A stretch of DNA of 64,000 nucleotides from Rhyzopertha dominica (lineage: Eukaryota; Arthropoda; Insecta; Coleoptera; Bostrichidae), in the NCBI GenBank assembly GCA_025024175.1, contig QCXZ01000064.1, forward strand, positions 59,789,325 through 59,853,324. Direction: 5' to 3'. The position numbers and the translations under genes are program-made. Numbering within the stretch: the stretch's first letter is position 1; every line of letters begins with the position of its first letter. Below the pieces are notes generated by a model. The model made no database searches and was not told where the DNA came from. It was given only the letters and a program-made list of their open reading frames with translations. This document shows positions 1 to 12,302 of this stretch, piece by piece.

Positions 1-1117
1 AGCATGGCCTGGTGGTCTTGCCTCTATACATCGTGTTGATGAAGGTGTGTGTCTTCTATGGTTTTTTCTTCAATACACAAGTTAATGATAAGATTTTGTT
101 CTTTCCGCTCTTTTATAAAAGTCGACCATAGTCGCATAAAATTAATAGTACTGTGTAATGTATTATTGATTTTCATAATATATATAAGAATAAACTTCCT
201 GGGCCCAGTGTTAAAATAAAATAGGAATATTTTGTGGGGTCTGATATAAAAAAAATTCATAGAAAAAAGTGTCGTTGACAACTACAATTTAGAAGATCTC
301 CACAAAAAAATAAAATTAATGCTAGAACATGGAAAACGGTTTCATCAAGGAATGGTTGACGTCAAGAGCATTATGGTGGTCAATGGAAACCATTTATGTT
401 TGAAGGCTTCTGTTGGTGTCTTCATAGGAATGAGGCAAGGATTAACTACAGGAGAAAAGCCAATCTTTCAAAAAAAGAGTTTTTTTGGTAAAGTAATACA
501 AGCTTTTCTCTATGAAACCTGATGTGATTTGGTTCTCGGTTGCGTGTCTCACCACAAACAGATCGCAACATATTTTTCGCATCTGTAGCTCCCCTCCAGT
601 TTTCATAATTCAGCCCTACAACGAACACCCCTAATTAAATTAGCATTTGCCCGCGGCGATACATCATTTAACCGCGGTGTTGTCCTTCTGACATGACCTA
701 AAATCACGTGCATGTTAAATTAACGCTGCAGCTAGCCGGATTTCAACGTTCTCTTTAGGTTCGGTAGTTTAGTTGCTCTTTAAGACAACTTTGGTCTAGA
801 TCTCATCGGTACGTGTAATTTAGTGATCTCGTCGACGAATCCATTACGGATTCATGGGACGGACGTAATTTCATCTGTCGGTTATCTAAAGGGCGATAAT
901 AAAAAAACGTAGCTGGACAAGTTTGAAATTTCCCTTGGGGATGGCTGGAAAGCTTATACTGTTATCATTAATGCATAAGGACTTGATTCATACGTGGGAC
1001 GTCACTTATTTGTGAAGTGTAGGTCACGGAAGAGAGAGAATTAAAATTTGGCGTGAAATCGATACAAGATGAGTTGCTGAGTGGAAATTGGTCAATAATG
1101 AAAGCATAGTTGAAATG
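1..1117. other. Non-coding sequence, no exon recognised
   Basis: I see no conserved protein and no neurexin-like exon here. The first 300 bases are AT-rich. From about 640 to 960 the sequence is more complex and GC-richer, with blocks such as CCGCGG and CACGTG between AATTAA-type runs, as often seen in conserved intronic regulatory DNA. Conservation cannot be tested from one sequence. If the upstream neurexin exons lie before the window, this is intron. Confidence 0.4.
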
Positions 1118-1210
1118 TTCCGTGGTTGTTGTCGATGACATGTTGTTTTCTGGGCTGGTTTCGACACTCATGTCGGTGTCTTCCTCAGAAGTAGCTCTGA
1201 AACAGTTGAT
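1118..1210 (-). repeat. Penelope-type terminal fragment with partial hammerhead core
   Basis: On the minus strand the word CTGAGGA (1182-1188) is followed by an extra A, a perfect five-base stem GACAC/GTGTC, and GAAAC (1158-1162). This matches the hammerhead order core-stem II-GAAA. The same word set recurs at 21898-21945. After GAAAC the sequence switches to a different repeat, so the cleavage triplet and the second strand of stem I are missing. The flanking piece 1123-1156 recurs at 41653-41685. It is read as a truncated end of a Penelope-like element. Confidence 0.45.
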
Positions 1211-2290
1211 TGCATATATCATGTTTCTGAAGTTGCCAAACAGAACACCATCCATCTTCAATGATGTTGTAACATTCCGTTTGTCCGTTTATTTAACTAA
1301 ATCAAAAATCACTAGATTTGTACATATTCAGTAGTCTATCTGTGGTGTGGGTTGTCCCCAATCAGGCTGTCGTTCTGCCCGTGGATTTGTATTGTTTTTT
1401 CTTACATTTTTTCGGCCTCTNTTTTTGTGGAGATTAGTCCCATGTTCTGGCACTCCGCTGCCGACTTCACTGGCCATAACATCTTGAGCTGAAAGNAAAA
1501 CAGTAATTATTATATTAACTAGCACCCGGTATTTATAGNGTATCTACCATTTTTGATCGATCATTTGCTCTTACCTTTACTACTTTAGGGTTCCTGATAA
1601 ATTACTGCAATTTTCCAATTTGAGGTGCTTGCTTTGTTGGCCTTATTTCTGTCGTCGAATATACTTATACCTATAAGCTGACCCTCCGCGAAGTGAGGTA
1701 AATTATATAATTAATTTTGTACAGCTTACTTACATTACTTTGATTCAATCGTTAGGGTCGAACGTCGAAGTCACATTAAGGTCATCCATCAGTTCATTTT
1801 ATATACCGAGGGTCTCTGTCTGTCTGTCCGTACCTGTAGGAAGCTAAATATAAGAATGGAAGCTTGCTTACTTACCGGAAATCGTCGAATTGCATAACCA
1901 CTCAGGCCACCAACTCCACACTGTACATACCACCACCATTTGACAGGATACAGATAAGTGAACACCACCTTTCGATATTACACTATACGTAGCGGTTATT
2001 GAATGTGCATGAGATCAGATTGAGATCGATACATAAAGATTAATTGTAAATCTGAGCAAAGCATTGTGAAGAGTCACAAATTTTATCTGTTTCTTCACCG
2101 CATATACGTTAATTATCAATCAGTACTGCCCACCTTGTGTACAACCGTCTGCACATATTTTATAACTGCTTTTTATCTTATATAAAAAAACTGTATCTTT
2201 CCAAGTGGTCATTTATTTAGCGGTTTTCCAAATTTCCCACACGGTGGCCGTATTAGTTACTTTAATAGCTGCCTCGCAACATTTGTAACT
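1211..2290. other. Non-coding sequence, nothing recognised
   Basis: No recognisable coding sequence or repeat with a second copy in the window. There are three isolated N bases between 1422 and 1539. A short open frame on the minus strand at 1328-1525 has no recognisable family. Confidence 0.35.
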
Positions 2291-3300
2291 AAACTCCTCT
2301 CAAGGAGCAGTTACAATATAAGGAGCGCGAAGGAAATCTTCTATCCACAGAGGTTTTCTGGAAGTTAGCCGAGTTGTAAGCAGCTCTTGTAGATCTCGGG
2401 AAATCAGAAACTCATTTATTTAGTTGAGTGTCAATTCTTCCTATGTGATGACATCCAAACAGGACAACAGTACTCAGCAGTGCTATAAAGTAGTTGCAGA
2501 AGCATCCCAGCTTGCACCAGCAACCTTATGCAGGGTGCTATTTCTATTCTGTAATTTCTTACTGGTGTTTTCTAAATGTTTCTTGTACGTTAGAGACGTA
2601 TCTAGTGTTAATCCAAGGTAGTTTGGCCAGAAGTTGTGTTTGAGAATTATGTTATTTGACATAACTTGAAGTTATTTTGTCTTTAGATGATTGTTGAGAT
2701 GAAAGCAAGTTACAATTCATAATCTCGATGTGTCTTAAAAGGTATTGCTCAATTACAGAGAAGTCTGTAGTATGCAAAGACAATGCCACGTCGTCTGCAC
2801 ACACAAATTTTCTCTATTGAGTTACCGGATATCACGTACATAAAGGTTTAAAAGAGTAGGCGACAGAACCTGTCCTCGTGGAAGACCATTATTTAAAATC
2901 CTGAATTTGCTACTTTCCTGTCCCAGAAACACTGGATTGTCGTTGGGACAGCATTCGTTCGATGAGCTTCAGTCTTTCCACATTTCAGAGTATTAAATAG
3001 TTTGAAGATCAATTCATCTTTCCATCATATACTGCCGATAAGTTTCAGCATGTATGGTGTTATAGCCAAGACTTGGTCACAGCAACTTCATTTGGAGGTT
3101 CCCCGTGCTTTAAGACAGCAATCACCTTTGTTTTCTGAAACAAACTTGGGGGAGTACATGTATTTAAAATATTATTATAGAACAATAACAACCATTTTAA
3201 AGCTATTGATCCAAACTTTTTCAAGAATTCTGCGCAAATACCATGAATACCAGCAGCTTGTCGAAGTTCTTCCAATGAGAATAATTGTGACAACTCTACT
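2290..3300 (-). mobile_element. Degraded non-LTR retrotransposon (LINE) reverse transcriptase relic
   Basis: Read on the minus strand, 3060-3293 encodes a stretch resembling the region before the RT fingers of arthropod LINEs: a segment like AEFLKKFGSIALKW followed by KTKVIAVLKHGEPPNE. After many stops, 2500-2640 on the same strand encodes LGLTLDTSLTYKKHL, then NSTLHKVAGASWDASATTL, typical of the post-RT thumb and connection region of the Jockey/CR1-like group. Order and spacing fit one 5'-truncated element broken by frameshifts and stops. The catalytic YADD is not intact; a remnant lies near 2800. The exact ends are not visible. Confidence 0.7.
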
Positions 3301-5028
3301 AAAGGTTTGCATCTTTTTCTTATTTGACGGAATTGGAGATATTAACCAGTCGAGAGGCTAAAACATGAGGCGTAATTGATGATGTTTGTTTATGTATTTC
3401 ATTAACGGTTAGTTCTAACTTTTTCAGCAGGTTACAGACTTCTGCGACTGGAGTGGGTGAAGTTCATGCTGTGTATTAGTGTATCAGTTTTTTCTTTCGA
3501 GATTGATTGAGGGATCAAGGTATCAGTTTCTTTATTCTATCAAGGGATGTGGCATTTTCGAAAACCTCTTGGGGTTATAGACAATGTAGGCAGCTGCAAA
3601 ATTAAAACACAAATTAATGATAAATTCAATGAATATCGTATTGTGAGTAAAAATTCTCCATTGTTAGGTCAGGTCAGGTCAGGTCAGGTCAGGACAGGTA
3701 GTAGAATAATGAGGAAAATCATTATAATAGGAAAAAATGGCCCGTGTGTAGTTCCTCTATTCTAGGACAAAAAATGTTTTAAATGCACATTTAATTTAAC
3801 TTTGTGAAGAAAATTTTACAGAAATAGCAAAGGATTTCTATACTAAAGAAAATCATAAAACAATTATTTAGAATTCCTTAATTAATGTTTAAAGTTATTT
3901 GATTTAATAAACAATTCTTTGAAAATTCGTAGTATTTATAAATCCTTGTTGATGTTAAAAAATAATTTGCGTGATGGGATAAATGTGACGTAATTTTTGT
4001 CTTATAATGGTGAATTGTTCTTAGAATTAAGCATAATTTTTTGTATAACGAAAAAAAAAGAATTATAAGATTTAACTTAAAGTATTTTTTTAAAGAAAGG
4101 ATCAGTTTTCAGCATTTTACATAGACCAAAATGGACTGCTTCCAAAACAATGCAACGTTTTTCCTTTAGTGAACGGAGCAAGTTAATTAAAGTTAAGAAG
4201 CAAAGCTCCGCAGCGCTTGCCACCAGGTGAAACGAACGCCCCAGACAAACGGTCCTTTAATTAATGGCGCCATCGTCCCTGTATATCTTCTAGAACAGGG
4301 CGAAAAAGAAAACAGTGGCGTCTCCTTAGCCCGAAATGAATGCCTCCGCACTTAGACTTAATTAAATCATTTAAATTATCCGGATCCCCCGGGACGTTTT
4401 TGCCTGCGGTCCCGTCGAAGACGTTCTCGCGGTTTTAATGCTGCTAATTAAGAAGTTTCGTATGGGTTTTTGTGCGGCGATTACGGTGAGGTAATGGCTT
4501 CGGCGTGCTAAATATGTTAATTTACTTCGGTCATATTTCTGGCGCGCCGCAACGAAATGCATAAATTTTGCAGGTATATACTTCAACTCGAAATTCTCCT
4601 GGCGAGGAAGACGTCGACATAAACATGTCTGGGGAATCTATAACGGCACTGTATTGCATTGGCGCGGCTTGCGATAACGGTTCAATTCAATTCGGATCAC
4701 AATGATGCAGAAACAAAATGTCGAAACAATGGTTTCCTCGACGATGGCGTTGCATATCCTTCCGGAGTGTGCTATTGCATGCGGCAGTAAAATGACGTCA
4801 GTGGAGGTTTGTGTCATGCAAGAATTTTACTGTGATGGTAAAGTTTTCATCTTCGCTGGAAGCTTATTTCATTTAATTTAATTACACTGTTGTACAGGTT
4901 TGCACCCAACTACACAACAGGAGGGTAAAAGTTAATCAAAACGTACAGACAAAACTAATCATACAAAAATATCTTTTAATGCAGTGATGCTGCCACCAAA
5001 ACGATCAAAATTTATACACCGGGAATTA
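3301..5028. other. Non-coding sequence with a GC-richer block (4180-4620)
   Basis: No exon seen. The part 3780-4120 is very AT-rich. From about 4180 to 4620 the composition changes to a high-complexity block containing several TTAATTAA/CTAATTA homeodomain-type words between GC-rich stretches. This is the look of a conserved regulatory element, but it is an inference from composition only. Confidence 0.35.
3664..3698 (+). repeat. Short interstitial TCAGG telomere-like repeat
   Basis: Seven five-base units in tandem: TTAGG, five times TCAGG, then ACAGG. TTAGG is the general insect telomere unit and TCAGG the unit found in many beetles. At 35 bp it may be a chance pentamer repeat. Confidence 0.6.
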
Positions 5029-5030
5029 TA

Positions 5031-7336
5031 CCAGGTGATTTTTTGAAAACTTCACACGTTAAATAACTTTAAAGAGAGGAAAAATTTAAAATTTTGCAAA
5101 AACAGGTAAACTTTTGTTTGCAGGGGGACAACTTTGAGATAAGTTTTTAATGGATAGCGCTTACCCTCTTAGCGGGGTAGATACCCCTTCAAAAATTTTA
5201 AATCAAACTACCCATCTTACGATACATCATTTAAAAGCTTATTACACAAGGAGTCTTGCCATGTAATTAGTTTTACTATTTTTTACCCATTGACGGGGTA
5301 GTGGGTCAAAATGTGCATTGTAGCAAGTGGCTTATAAAATGGAATATTTTGGACTTCTTTAACAAAATTTATTATCTTGCAGTTACAATAAAAATTGTCC
5401 TTACTTAAGCCTAAAAAAACTTGTTAAAAATAATTGTTACGCCTAAGCAAAATGCCAAAAATACTTAAAATTTTCTTTCGACATTACTTGATATTGCAAC
5501 TCGACAGTTTATACTAAATTGGCTAAATAATTATCTACTTTGTGTTTCCAATTTTTTGTTTCAACTTTTTGGCTACTTCTTTAGCACGACCATCTTTTTG
5601 TTCACATTCCTTTTTATAGATCGCGTGAAATTTTAAAGTGAGAGTCCAAGTGATAATGGTTTATTCAACTGCCAAAAGGGTAGAAATAATGTTTATTTAC
5701 GGTGCTGAGCATAGCTGTGCTCGTGCGTCAGCAAGGGTGTTTAACGAACGGCACCTCGATAAAAATGTTGACGCTAGGTACATTCTCGATCTCGTGCAGA
5801 AATTTCAAGACACTGGATCTGTAGTAAACAAAAAGAGGGCAGGGAATAGAGTCGTTGATGAAATGGCCCAACTTGAAGTACTTGGTCATTTTGCAATGGA
5901 TCCAACTAGCTCTTTGCGTAACATTTCTACAGCCACTGGACTTTTTTATTCATCTGTAAGGAAAGTTACAAAACTGTACAAATTCCATCCCTATAAGATG
6001 AAAACTCTCCAGGAACTCGGCGAAGATGACTTCGATAGAAGACTGCAATTTTGCGAAATTATGACAGAAAAGGTTATAGTAAATCCAAATCTAATAAAAA
6101 ATATCTGCTTCAGTGATGAATGAAATTTTTGAACGGCTCTGTAAATAAACATAACGTCAGGTACTGGAGTGACGAAAATCCTTATATTTTTCGAGAAGGT
6201 CATACACAAGTTCCTCAGAAGCTGAACCTCTGGGCTGGAATACTTGGCAACGCAATTGTAGGTCCAATTTTCTTTGATGGGACGCTAAATGGGGGAATGT
6301 ATTTAGAATTACTTGATAACGTTATTGATCCTTAGAGAAAACCAACGTCACCCTGAAAACTAACGTGACCCTGAATCCAATGTTGGATGAATACGAATTG
6401 TTTTACCAACATGATGGAGCCCCACCGCATTACGCCATTAATGTGCGAAATTGGTTAAATCATAGATTTCTTCTTCACTGGATTGGTAGGCGTGGAACAA
6501 TTGAATGCCCGCCACGATCACCCGATTTGACTGCTTTAGATTTCTTTCTATGGGGTCATTTAAAATCTGTGGTTTACAAAACACAACCTACTAGCCTGGA
6601 CGATCTGCGAGAAAGAATTATTAATGAGTGCAGGAGGATTCCACCTGAAACTTTCCGAAAAGTGCAGCAGGAGTTCGAGAACCGTCTGTATTATTGTATG
6701 GAAAGAGGTGGTGCACATTTTGAGAATCTATTGTAAGGTTTGAATTTCTATGGTTTTGTTCACACTGTTTTTGGAGTTACAAATAAATAATTTTTCTTTT
6801 TCGTGGACATGGACTTTCTAAAAAATTACATGATAAATACTTTAATGTTAATAATAATGTTAAAAGAAAATTTTCAGTATTCTGGGAGTTTTTTTTTAAG
6901 TGTCATATTTTTTACAAGTTGTTTGTTTAAATTTTGGGTTCTCGTAAGGACAAATTCTATTTCCGCTCTAAAAAAAATACATTTTGTTGAAAAGAGTCCA
7001 AAATATTCAATTTAATAAGCAACCTGTTTCGTAGGCACTATTAATCTATTACCCCGTCAATAAGTTAAACGTGGTAAAACTAATTACATGGCCAGACTCT
7101 TTGTGAAATAAGCTTTCAAATGATGTATCACAAGATGGATAGTTCCATTTAAAATTTTTAAAGGGGTGTCTACCCTGCTTAGAGAGTAAGCGCCATCCAT
7201 TAAAAACTTATCTCAAAAGTTGTCCCCCTGCAAACAAAAGTTTACCTGTTTTTGTAAATTTTTAAATTTTTGCTATATTTTGCTATATTTATTGCTATAG
7301 TTATTTAAGGTGTGAAGTTTTCAAAAAATCACCCTG
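5031..7336 (+). mobile_element. DD41D mariner-like transposon, family A copy 1
   Basis: The element is flanked by TA on both sides (5029-5030 and 7337-7338). Its ends are long imperfect inverted repeats: the first bases read CCAGGTGATTTTTTGAAAAC and the other end read in reverse gives CAGGGTGATTTTTTGAAAAC. The similarity continues inward for roughly 370-400 bp on each side, which is long for mariner elements. It encloses one transposase frame on the + strand. Two further copies lie at 30313-32609 and 62232-64000. It sits just upstream of the neurexin EGF exon. Confidence 0.93.
5656..6736 (+). pseudogene. DD41D transposase, family A copy 1 (broken)
   Basis: Begins at the ATG at 5656 (MVYSTA). 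The N-terminal part (about residues 5-55) is a helix-turn-helix of the DUF4817 kind found in insect mariner relatives. A second helix-turn-helix (NISTATGLFYSSVRKV) and the linker FHPYKMKTLQELGEDDFDRR follow. The first catalytic Asp is in CFSDE near 6115, the second in QHDGAPPHY, the third in LTALDFFLWG, with 41 residues between the last two. The frame is broken at 6121-6123 by a stop in a shortened T-run just after the first Asp, and again at 6331-6380 by a small local duplication. The product would be about 355 residues and would cut and paste DNA in the nucleus. Not functional as read. Confidence 0.9.
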
Positions 7337-7427
7337 TATTTAGTGATTTATATTGAAATTCGTCCTTCCAATACATTTTTGAGAATGTTTGATTGAGTCT
7401 TGACAGCATATTTTCTGATTGTTGCAG

Positions 7428-7563
7428 ATCCTACGAGGAAACAGCAGTGACGCCTGTGAAATAAGAGATCCTTGTCAACATGGCGGAATATGCATTTCAA
7501 CAGATAGTGGGCCCATTTGTGAGTGTCGAAACCCAGATTATGAAGGACCTCATTGCGAAAAGG
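7428..7563 (+). CDS. Nrx-1: Neurexin-1 exon: first EGF-like domain
   Basis: Neurexins are presynaptic single-pass adhesion proteins that bind neuroligins and other partners across the synapse. Alpha-type forms have six LNS (laminin-G) domains and three EGF modules. This exon encodes ILRGNSSDACEIRDPCQHGG then CISTDSGPICECRNPDYEGP and HCEK, a six-cysteine EGF module nearly identical in pattern to insect neurexin EGF1. The 3' splice site is TTGCAG ending at 7427, the donor GTACGT starts at 7564. The exon is 136 nt and ends in phase 1 with a G that joins AT of the exon at 26817 to make Asp (DKAPSEASF). The preceding LNS1 exon is not in the window. The intron that follows is about 19.3 kb. Confidence 0.95.
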
Positions 7564-8510
7564 GTACGTNAACTATTTTTTATTCTAAATTTTATCATTT
7601 ATTAAGGTGACGAATCTTAATACTCCTTCATCGTCATCGTGACTCCCAAATACAGTTGATTCATGATAAAGGAGCTTCATTTTGATGATAATAATCATTG
7701 CCAATGAAAAAACTTCGCTGCCTTAATTCACTTCCAAAAATTACAATAAACATCCTATACACTCTATTTTCTATATTAAACAGCTCCTGTTTTTGTTGGC
7801 TTTTATTTATGTGGTTATTTCAAGGTATTCTGCTGACCCAGTGACTGCCATATACCGTATTTTCATGTCTGGTGCCAGCTACACCACTGTGTTCATGTGT
7901 GGGTGCCTTGTCAATCGATTAATGCTATTAGTCGTTCTATTAGTCTCATTAAATAAACTCATTGACGTACCAAGTTGGTTAGTTCTGGATGAATGGGCCA
8001 CAAAAATAAATAACCAGAGGCATAGTCGTGAGCGAAAGCTTACGTCAGAGCTACTGAAAAAGCACAGCGGTCGAAAATAGAACAGTCTCCCTTTTCCCAT
8101 ATTTTCGTTTAGCTAAAGGAAGTGCAATTGTCAAAAAAAATCTTAGAAATGCTTCCCTTCTTAAATAAGTTGTAATTGAACGATTTTGATAATTTTTGAC
8201 AATATCTTACCTCAACACTCGTTCTTCCTGAAAAACAACAATCGTATTTTAGAAGATTTAGAGTAATGAACCATTTATAAAACAGTCAGCAAGTGGTTAT
8301 TTTATAAATCCCTTTACTAGGACAAATAGCTAGAAAGTTTAAATCCATTTTTTGTTGTTGTTTGTTAGCTCTAGTATTGCTACTTATTTTTCCATATAAA
8401 TTGAAAGATTCTTCTTATATTTGGAACAGTAAAATTCTCTTAGCTTACCAGTTATTGAAGATTTTCAAATGTATTGCAATCGTCTTTGTTTGTTATCAGA
8501 GAAAATCGGA
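7564..8510. other. Start of the long neurexin intron, nothing recognised
   Basis: AT-rich intron sequence after the EGF exon. Open frames on both strands at 7793-8100 have no recognisable family. Confidence 0.4.
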
Positions 8511-8511
8511 A

Positions 8512-10400
8512 GGATCGCGCCGAACTCCAGGACTGCATTCTGCACATCAAAATAGTGAAAGAAACTTTAAATGTTACTTTATAAAAATCATAACTATTAA
8601 AGAAATGTTATATGTATACAGAGAGAACAATTTGTTCGGAAAAAAATGTATTTACGGCAAACAAATTATTTGTTTTGTATATGGTGAAGTAAAGGATTTG
8701 TTTGTTTCAAACCCTCAAAATTCTTGAAGCGGCTAAAATAACATTTATTTAACATAATATATACAAAGCTTTAAATTAACTTTTGAAACTACTGAATCAA
8801 GAATAATCATTTCCTTTGTAGAACAAAGTATTTGTTTCACTAAACCATGAAGCTTTTTGGAATAAACATATGATTAAATTTGACTGAAACAAATATTTGT
8901 TTGGAATCAGAGCAGAGGTAATTGATTCTCTGCATACCAAATAAATATTTCTTTGCAGTAAAAATATCACTGATTTAGTCCAATGAAACAGCTATTTCCT
9001 GGGAATCAAACAATTGTTTTATTGAAAGAATTCATATGCTCAATTCATTATCTCTGTTATTGCAACAAACTGCATGTAAATTTTAATGAAATATATATTT
9101 TTTAATTAGATTGTATAAATATTGCATTCAAACAAGCCCTTTAAACATATAAATAAATTGTTTTTAAGTTAAAGAAATAAATTTTGATTCACCCACTTCG
9201 ATATGTCTATGTATTTTATGCAAGTGTATTCATGTGGCTTCCTGTTTTTATAGAGCGTATAAAAGTTGTTTCTTGTAATTAAAAATGCAATATGTCACTC
9301 AATTCGCAAAATTTTGCTACCTATATATACGAATATAATGCAGACGAAAAGTATGATATTTATTTTAATTTGAAGGACAATCACAAATATACTGGTTTCT
9401 ATAGCGTGATAAATGTGTTCCATTTTAGTATTACAAATATACTGAATAAATAACGCATTACTTATAATAGTAGTTAGGTACAAATAGGGCACTTCATTGA
9501 GCAGACTTCACTAACATATGCCTACATCAAGAAGTAGAGAAACAATGCCGTAATTACCATCCTTGCAAATCATAGGTGGTCATTTTTTTTGTCATGTGTT
9601 TGCTTGAATGCCTTATTTTTTACATCATATTAAGCAATTACTTTATTTAGGCTTCATACTTACTTTTAAAAACTGTGACCATCGTCCTCTTTTATTTCAC
9701 AATTTAATGAAATAAACTGACAATAATAAGAAACAAATGACGGCGGCTTTTCCCGATTTACCTTGATACATTCTGTCCAGTGTCCAACCACGGCTAAAGA
9801 AGCGGAACCCTAAACTTCCACTTTGCTAGCGGCACGCGCAAATTTAACCAATTATTTCTTTGTATCCAAAAACAGATTGTTGCATTAAAGCAACATTTAT
9901 TCTGTTTAAAAACATGTTGTTTTCTGTAACAACAGGTGTGTTTGAGTTGAACATTTAAATAGTTGAATAACAAAAAGAAACATTGATTTAACGAAAGATA
10001 TATTTATTAGAAACAAGTATTTTCTGTTGTTGATATAATTCTTCAAAGCATTTAATTTAAATATTTGAAATTTTAACTCATTGGAATAAATTGTTTGACC
10101 GTGAAAAATAATATTTTTTTCGCTCAAATAATTATTAGGTTACTTGAACTCGCAAGTTCTGTTCGATCTCAAATAAATGGTAATATAGTTACAAACAAAC
10201 TGATACTCTTCTTACAAATAAAATTTGTTTGTTTGAAATACAAATTGATTTTATCAATCCAAACAAACAGTTTTATATGTGTATATAATATAATAAATTA
10301 TGCTATAACTTGAAAACAAATGAGAATCGAATAAGAACATTTGAGTATTTTTTAATTATTTTGATGTGCAGAATGCAGTCCTGGTATTCGGTGCGATTCG
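8512..10400. mobile_element. Possible non-autonomous element between 45-bp inverted repeats
   Basis: The sequence 8512-8556 reappears inverted at 10355-10400, sharing the word CCAGGACTGCATTCTGCACA with few differences around it. The 1.8 kb between them is AT-rich and densely populated with AAACAAAT and its reverse ATTTGTTT, in both orientations near both ends. Subterminal repeats of this kind are usual transposase binding sites in non-autonomous DNA transposons. No coding sequence is seen. The class cannot be named; target-site duplications were not recognised. Confidence 0.4.
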
Positions 10401-11499
10401 CCCAGTATAAACTTAAATGCTTGTATCCTTCACTCCAACGAACACCCAGGTGTAAATTTAACCCTGCCATGAACGGAAACCAATGCACCACGCATTGTCA
10501 GCCAGACAATGCCGCGCCGTACAAATTTTAGCAGTTTGAAATTTGAGGTCGATAATTCAATATTTATTCACGAACCATAAATCAGCCGGTATAGAAATAC
10601 CTACGCGTGTTCGTCGAATAGTAAATGCCTCCAATCGATGCCAGTTACGTGCATCAATGAATTTTAGATGTATAGGTCAAGCATTCGGTTCTATAGGTCA
10701 AATGTTAGGATAACAAGCCGTGCCTGAGCGTATTGTTGTAATTTTTTTGGGGCAGCATTCGAGAAATAGCTGCTCCATATTTAACGAAATATGTTTCTCG
10801 CTTCCCCTTTTCATTTGAGTGCTGTACACGATTTTAGCAGCGACCATTGTTCTTTTCCCTTTCTGAATTAATGGAATTAATGAGTTCATATTCAGGTCTT
10901 GATGTTACACGAAAAAACTTTTAAATCTTTTACATATACCAGCTAAGTTGTAGTGTTTTAATCTTGAAACGTTAGTGCTTTTAAATGTATTAGTATTGCT
11001 TAAATACTGCTAGAATTCCTTCCATAATAAATAAGAAAAAGTAATAAACGTTACGGTTCTTAATAAGACTTGTTCCATAAAACTAGGCTGGCGATAATAT
11101 GATGTTACAAGAAGCAAGATTGTTAAAAAGATTAATCTAAACCAAGATTATTTAACAGGAAACTGCATTATACAGAAAAAATATTGCAGAGGACACAAGG
11201 TTAATATCAAAAACGGAAACAGTATCTATCTTCCACGGATTTTGACTTGCCAGTTAAAAATGTTGTGCAAAGAATCAACATGTGTTGTAGCTTTGCATAT
11301 ACTAATATTATTATTGGTATTTTTATGCACAGAAGAAATTTATTTAATATTAATTTGCTTTAAAAACTTATTTGTACTTCAAGGTTTAATTTACAAGGTC
11401 AGATCTACCAAAGTTTGTTTATATTTGGGTGAATTCAAGAGTTGTAATTGAGGGGCAATAAAAAATTGCAAACCACACGACCGTCTGGCCTGGCTCAGG
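10401..11499. other. Intron sequence, nothing recognised
   Basis: No conserved coding sequence. Short frames such as 10698-10889 (-) and 11242-11451 (+) have no recognisable family and biased, AT-driven composition. Confidence 0.35.
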
Positions 11500-11745
11500 T
11501 AAAGGACCAGTTTATTCTGATAAATGATAGGTACCTTATACATTTTAAAAATATTTTTGAACCTCAGTTTGTATTAAGTCACGATTGAGGCAAGTACGCA
11601 AAAATGTGAAGATCATGATCCTGTGAACAGAGTGAAAACGTGGAAAATGAAGAAAATGTGGAAGTGGGAGAAAACGAAAATATGGCAAGTTTGGACAAAA
11701 AAAATGTCACTGCTTATCTCCCGAGGAAAAACGAATTATTCTCAA
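11500..11745 (+). mobile_element. 5' fragment of an IS630/Tc1-like DDE element
   Basis: This stretch matches 15149-15360 closely: both share GTACCTTAT, GCAAGTACGC, the word CTGTGAACAGAGTGAAAACG, a purine-rich run, and TATCTCCCGAGGAAAAACGA (one base different in the second copy). At 15360 the homologous element continues into its transposase, whereas here it stops abruptly at about 11745 where an unrelated minus-strand transposase relic begins. So it is a truncated copy joined to another element. Confidence 0.6.
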
Positions 11746-12302
11746 TAATGGGCTCGCCGATAATACCACACCAGACATTCACTTTCTGAGGGTGTTGTGT
11801 GTGGACTTGTTCCATCCAACGTGGATTTGTGTCCGACCAATATTTGTAATTATGTCTATTCGCACTAAAATGTTTCTATCTTCATCTATCATGTTCATAG
11901 CAGTTTCTCAAAATTCTATCCTAAGATCGAAATCATCTTCGCCGAGTTCTTGCAATAAGTGAATTTTGTATGGATGAAACTTCTCTCTTTTCAACACTTT
12001 CTGAACAGATCTTCTGCTAATATAGTGAGTGAGAGCACGCTGTTGTACATTGGGATTCTCTTGCAGATCTAAAAGGACATTCAAGCTACTTTCCTCACTC
12101 GTAGCAACCTTTGGACGTCCTGGTTTTTAACGATTTTTAACACCGCCGGTTTCGACAAAACGTTGCATATTTTTAAAAAGTGTTGATCTGGCAATCTGAA
12201 TTGCATTGTAGAATGCAACTACTTCCGAATAACTTCACCTTCTATCTCCATAACCAATCGTCATCAAAATTTTGATGCGATCATGTTCAGTTAACTGAGA
12301 CA
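11746..12302 (-). pseudogene. Mariner-like transposase, N-terminal half (relic)
   Basis: Read on the minus strand from the ATG at 12302 (MSQLTEHDRIKILMTIGYGD). It shows a first helix-turn-helix region, a second one containing ALTHYISRRSVQKVL, then KREKFHPYKIHLLQELGEDD, the same linker as in family A (FHPYKMKTLQELGEDDFD). It continues through a frame break to NYKYWSDTNPRWMEQVHTQ and QKVNVWCGIIG, the motif after the first catalytic Asp. The sequence ends there, lacking the second and third Asp. In-frame stops and shifts make it non-functional. It is a fourth, more diverged relative of the DD41D families in this window. Confidence 0.75.

Noticed and set aside
1..7427. Search for the LNS1 exon upstream of EGF1
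   Set aside because: No laminin-G motif such as N-x-W-H or YVGG was found on the + strand in this part.
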